From positions 1,984,001 to 2,048,000 of the forward strand of contig JADJRK010000001.1 of assembly GCA_016712285.1 (NCBI GenBank): a DNA stretch of 64,000 nt, written 5' to 3'. The translations under genes and the position numbers were made by a program. Positions 63,156 to 64,000 of this stretch are shown here, piece after piece. Each line of letters begins with the position of its first letter. The stretch's first letter is position 1. The notes beneath the pieces are model-generated. The model was given only the letters and a program-made list of their open reading frames with translations. It did no database searches and had not been told where the DNA came from. This DNA is from Planctomycetota bacterium. Its GTDB lineage: Bacteria; Planctomycetota; UBA8742; UBA2392.

Positions 63156-64000
63156 ATGGCACGCCTGCTCTTCGCCCTGCCGCTGTTGCTCTGCCTTGCC
63201 GTTGGATCCACCAACGCGCAGAACGCCAACTCCGTTGCGCTGCTCGGCGCCAAAGAACCCGAACACCGCGTTGAGGGCGCACGTCGCCTCGTCAAAGACG
63301 GCGACAAGAAGTCCATTCTCGCGCTGCTCAAGGCCCTCACGACCGAGCAGGACGGCTTCGCAGGCCGCGAGATGGGTCTCACGCTCAAAGACCTCAAGGA
63401 CGAGGACGGCCTCACACAGGCCGAGCGCACGATCACCGGCTGGCGCAAGACCGAAGAAATGTTCGCGGCGTACTGGGCGCTCACGGGCCTTGCACACGGC
63501 GCCACGGAAAAGGGCGACGCCATCCTCAAGACCGCGCTGACCAAGAAGCACGCCAAGGAAGTCAGCCTCGCCGCCTGCGCCCTGGAAGCCATTGGCGAAT
63601 CAAGCCGCATCGAACTGGCTGAGCAGGTGCTGCCCCTGCTCACTGCCTACGCGCCCGAGCACGACAAGGGCAACGTGTTCGAGACGTTGTCGGCTATCAC
63701 AGCCGCGCGCAAACTCTGCCCCGCGGACGGCATTGACGTTCAGAAGCCGTTCATCATGGCGCTGCTGAACGTGCTTGAGCAATCGCAGGACGACCGCATC
63801 AAGTACTTCGCCGCGCTGGGCCTGAGCCGCATCACCGGCAAACCCGCGTACCTCGACGGCCGCTGGTGGCGCAACTGGTTGCTCAAGGGCGATGCCGAAG
63901 AACACCAGGGCAAGTCGGTGGCCGCGCCGACGTTCTTCAACGCCGAAGCCGTGGGCAAACGCGTGATCTTCGCGATTGACGTAAGCGGCAGCATGGAGTG
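63156..64000 (+). CDS. secreted HEAT-like / VWA protein, 3' end outside window
   Basis: The frame is open from ATG 63156 (GGAGA upstream) to the end of the window, at least 281 residues. Signal peptide MARLLFALPLLLCLAVGSTNA. A helical-repeat region follows, HEAT/armadillo-like in its pattern (EHRVEGARRLVKDGDKKS, ILALLKALTTEQDGFAG, LAACALEAIGESSRIELAEQ, KYFAALGLSRITGKPAY). The last visible residues are RVIFAIDVSGSME, the first strand of a VWA domain with its D-x-S-G-S metal site. Proteins with this order are common in planctomycetes. The remainder cannot be seen. Confidence 0.8.
   Translation, partial: MARLLFALPLLLCLAVGSTNAQNANSVALLGAKEPEHRVEGARRLVKDGDKKSILALLKALTTEQDGFAGREMGLTLKDLKDEDGLTQAERTITGWRKTEEMFAAYWALTGLAHGATEKGDAILKTALTKKHAKEVSLAACALEAIGESSRIELAEQVLPLLTAYAPEHDKGNVFETLSAITAARKLCPADGIDVQKPFIMALLNVLEQSQDDRIKYFAALGLSRITGKPAYLDGRWWRNWLLKGDAEEHQGKSVAAPTFFNAEAVGKRVIFAIDVSGSME

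Overview
The window looks like chromosomal DNA from a GC-rich, diderm, free-living bacterium, most probably a planctomycete or close PVC relative. I infer this from a HYExAFE-family protein (a family I know from planctomycetes), a small cytochrome c-type lipoprotein, alpha/alpha-toroid (prenyltransferase/squalene-cyclase-like) secreted proteins, several secreted VWA and beta-helix proteins, lipid A genes, and many hairpin repeats between genes. No phage, IS element, CRISPR array or rRNA was seen. Genes change strand often and most transcription units hold one to three genes.

Layout. 1-7 kb: the end of a GDP-mannose dehydratase gene, purQ, small unknowns, an AIM24-family protein, a methyltransferase, and intergenic DNA rich in inverted repeats. 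7-17 kb: a SulP anion transporter, a secreted toroid protein, a DUF302/M55-peptidase pair, a large secreted protein with an HExxH motif, a cytochrome lipoprotein, DinB, DAHP synthase and a 6-carboxytetrahydropterin-synthase-like protein without the usual cysteine. 17-30 kb: a PP2C phosphatase fused to a STAND NTPase and TPRs, lon, an AsmA-like protein, aspartate kinase, an FtsB-like protein, a sigma factor/anti-sigma/coiled-coil cassette, mogA, and tRNA-Gln(CTG) with a partial 3' duplicate. 30-36 kb: envelope genes (OmpH/Skp-like, lpxD, lpxC, fabZ, a Gfo/Idh/MocA oxidoreductase), with a carbonic anhydrase gene on the opposite strand inside the group. 36-42 kb: three near-identical secreted VWA proteins, each behind a -24/-12 (sigma-54 type) promoter and each followed by the same kind of GC hairpin, interleaved with two Tat-exported DUF1513 lipoproteins. 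42-52 kb: a coiled-coil protein, an ABC-F ATPase, a TPR protein that looks like the tail of a STAND regulator, and two tandem beta-helix/Fn3-like secreted proteins with a cysteine-containing C-terminal sorting signal. 52-58 kb: fructose-bisphosphate aldolase, oligoribonuclease, pckA, a ComEA-like protein, ruvC and a second toroid protein. 58-64 kb: an Mrp-D-like antiporter unit, two divergent selenoprotein genes, and the start of another VWA protein.

The most notable result is at 60.5-63.0 kb. Two adjacent, divergent genes for exported thioredoxin-like proteins each have one in-frame TGA exactly where the first cysteine of the redox CxxC motif should be (U-G-P-C and U-S-I-C). Each TGA is followed at the same short distance by a small hairpin with GUU in its loop, as expected for a bacterial SECIS. 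Conventional calling splits each gene into two ORFs. One of them is a composite protein: signal peptide, Sec-thioredoxin domain, two PKD-like domains and a GGGGC C-terminal sorting signal. The second most notable result is the sigma-54-linked VWA/DUF1513 locus, where the VWA copies appear homogenised by gene conversion.
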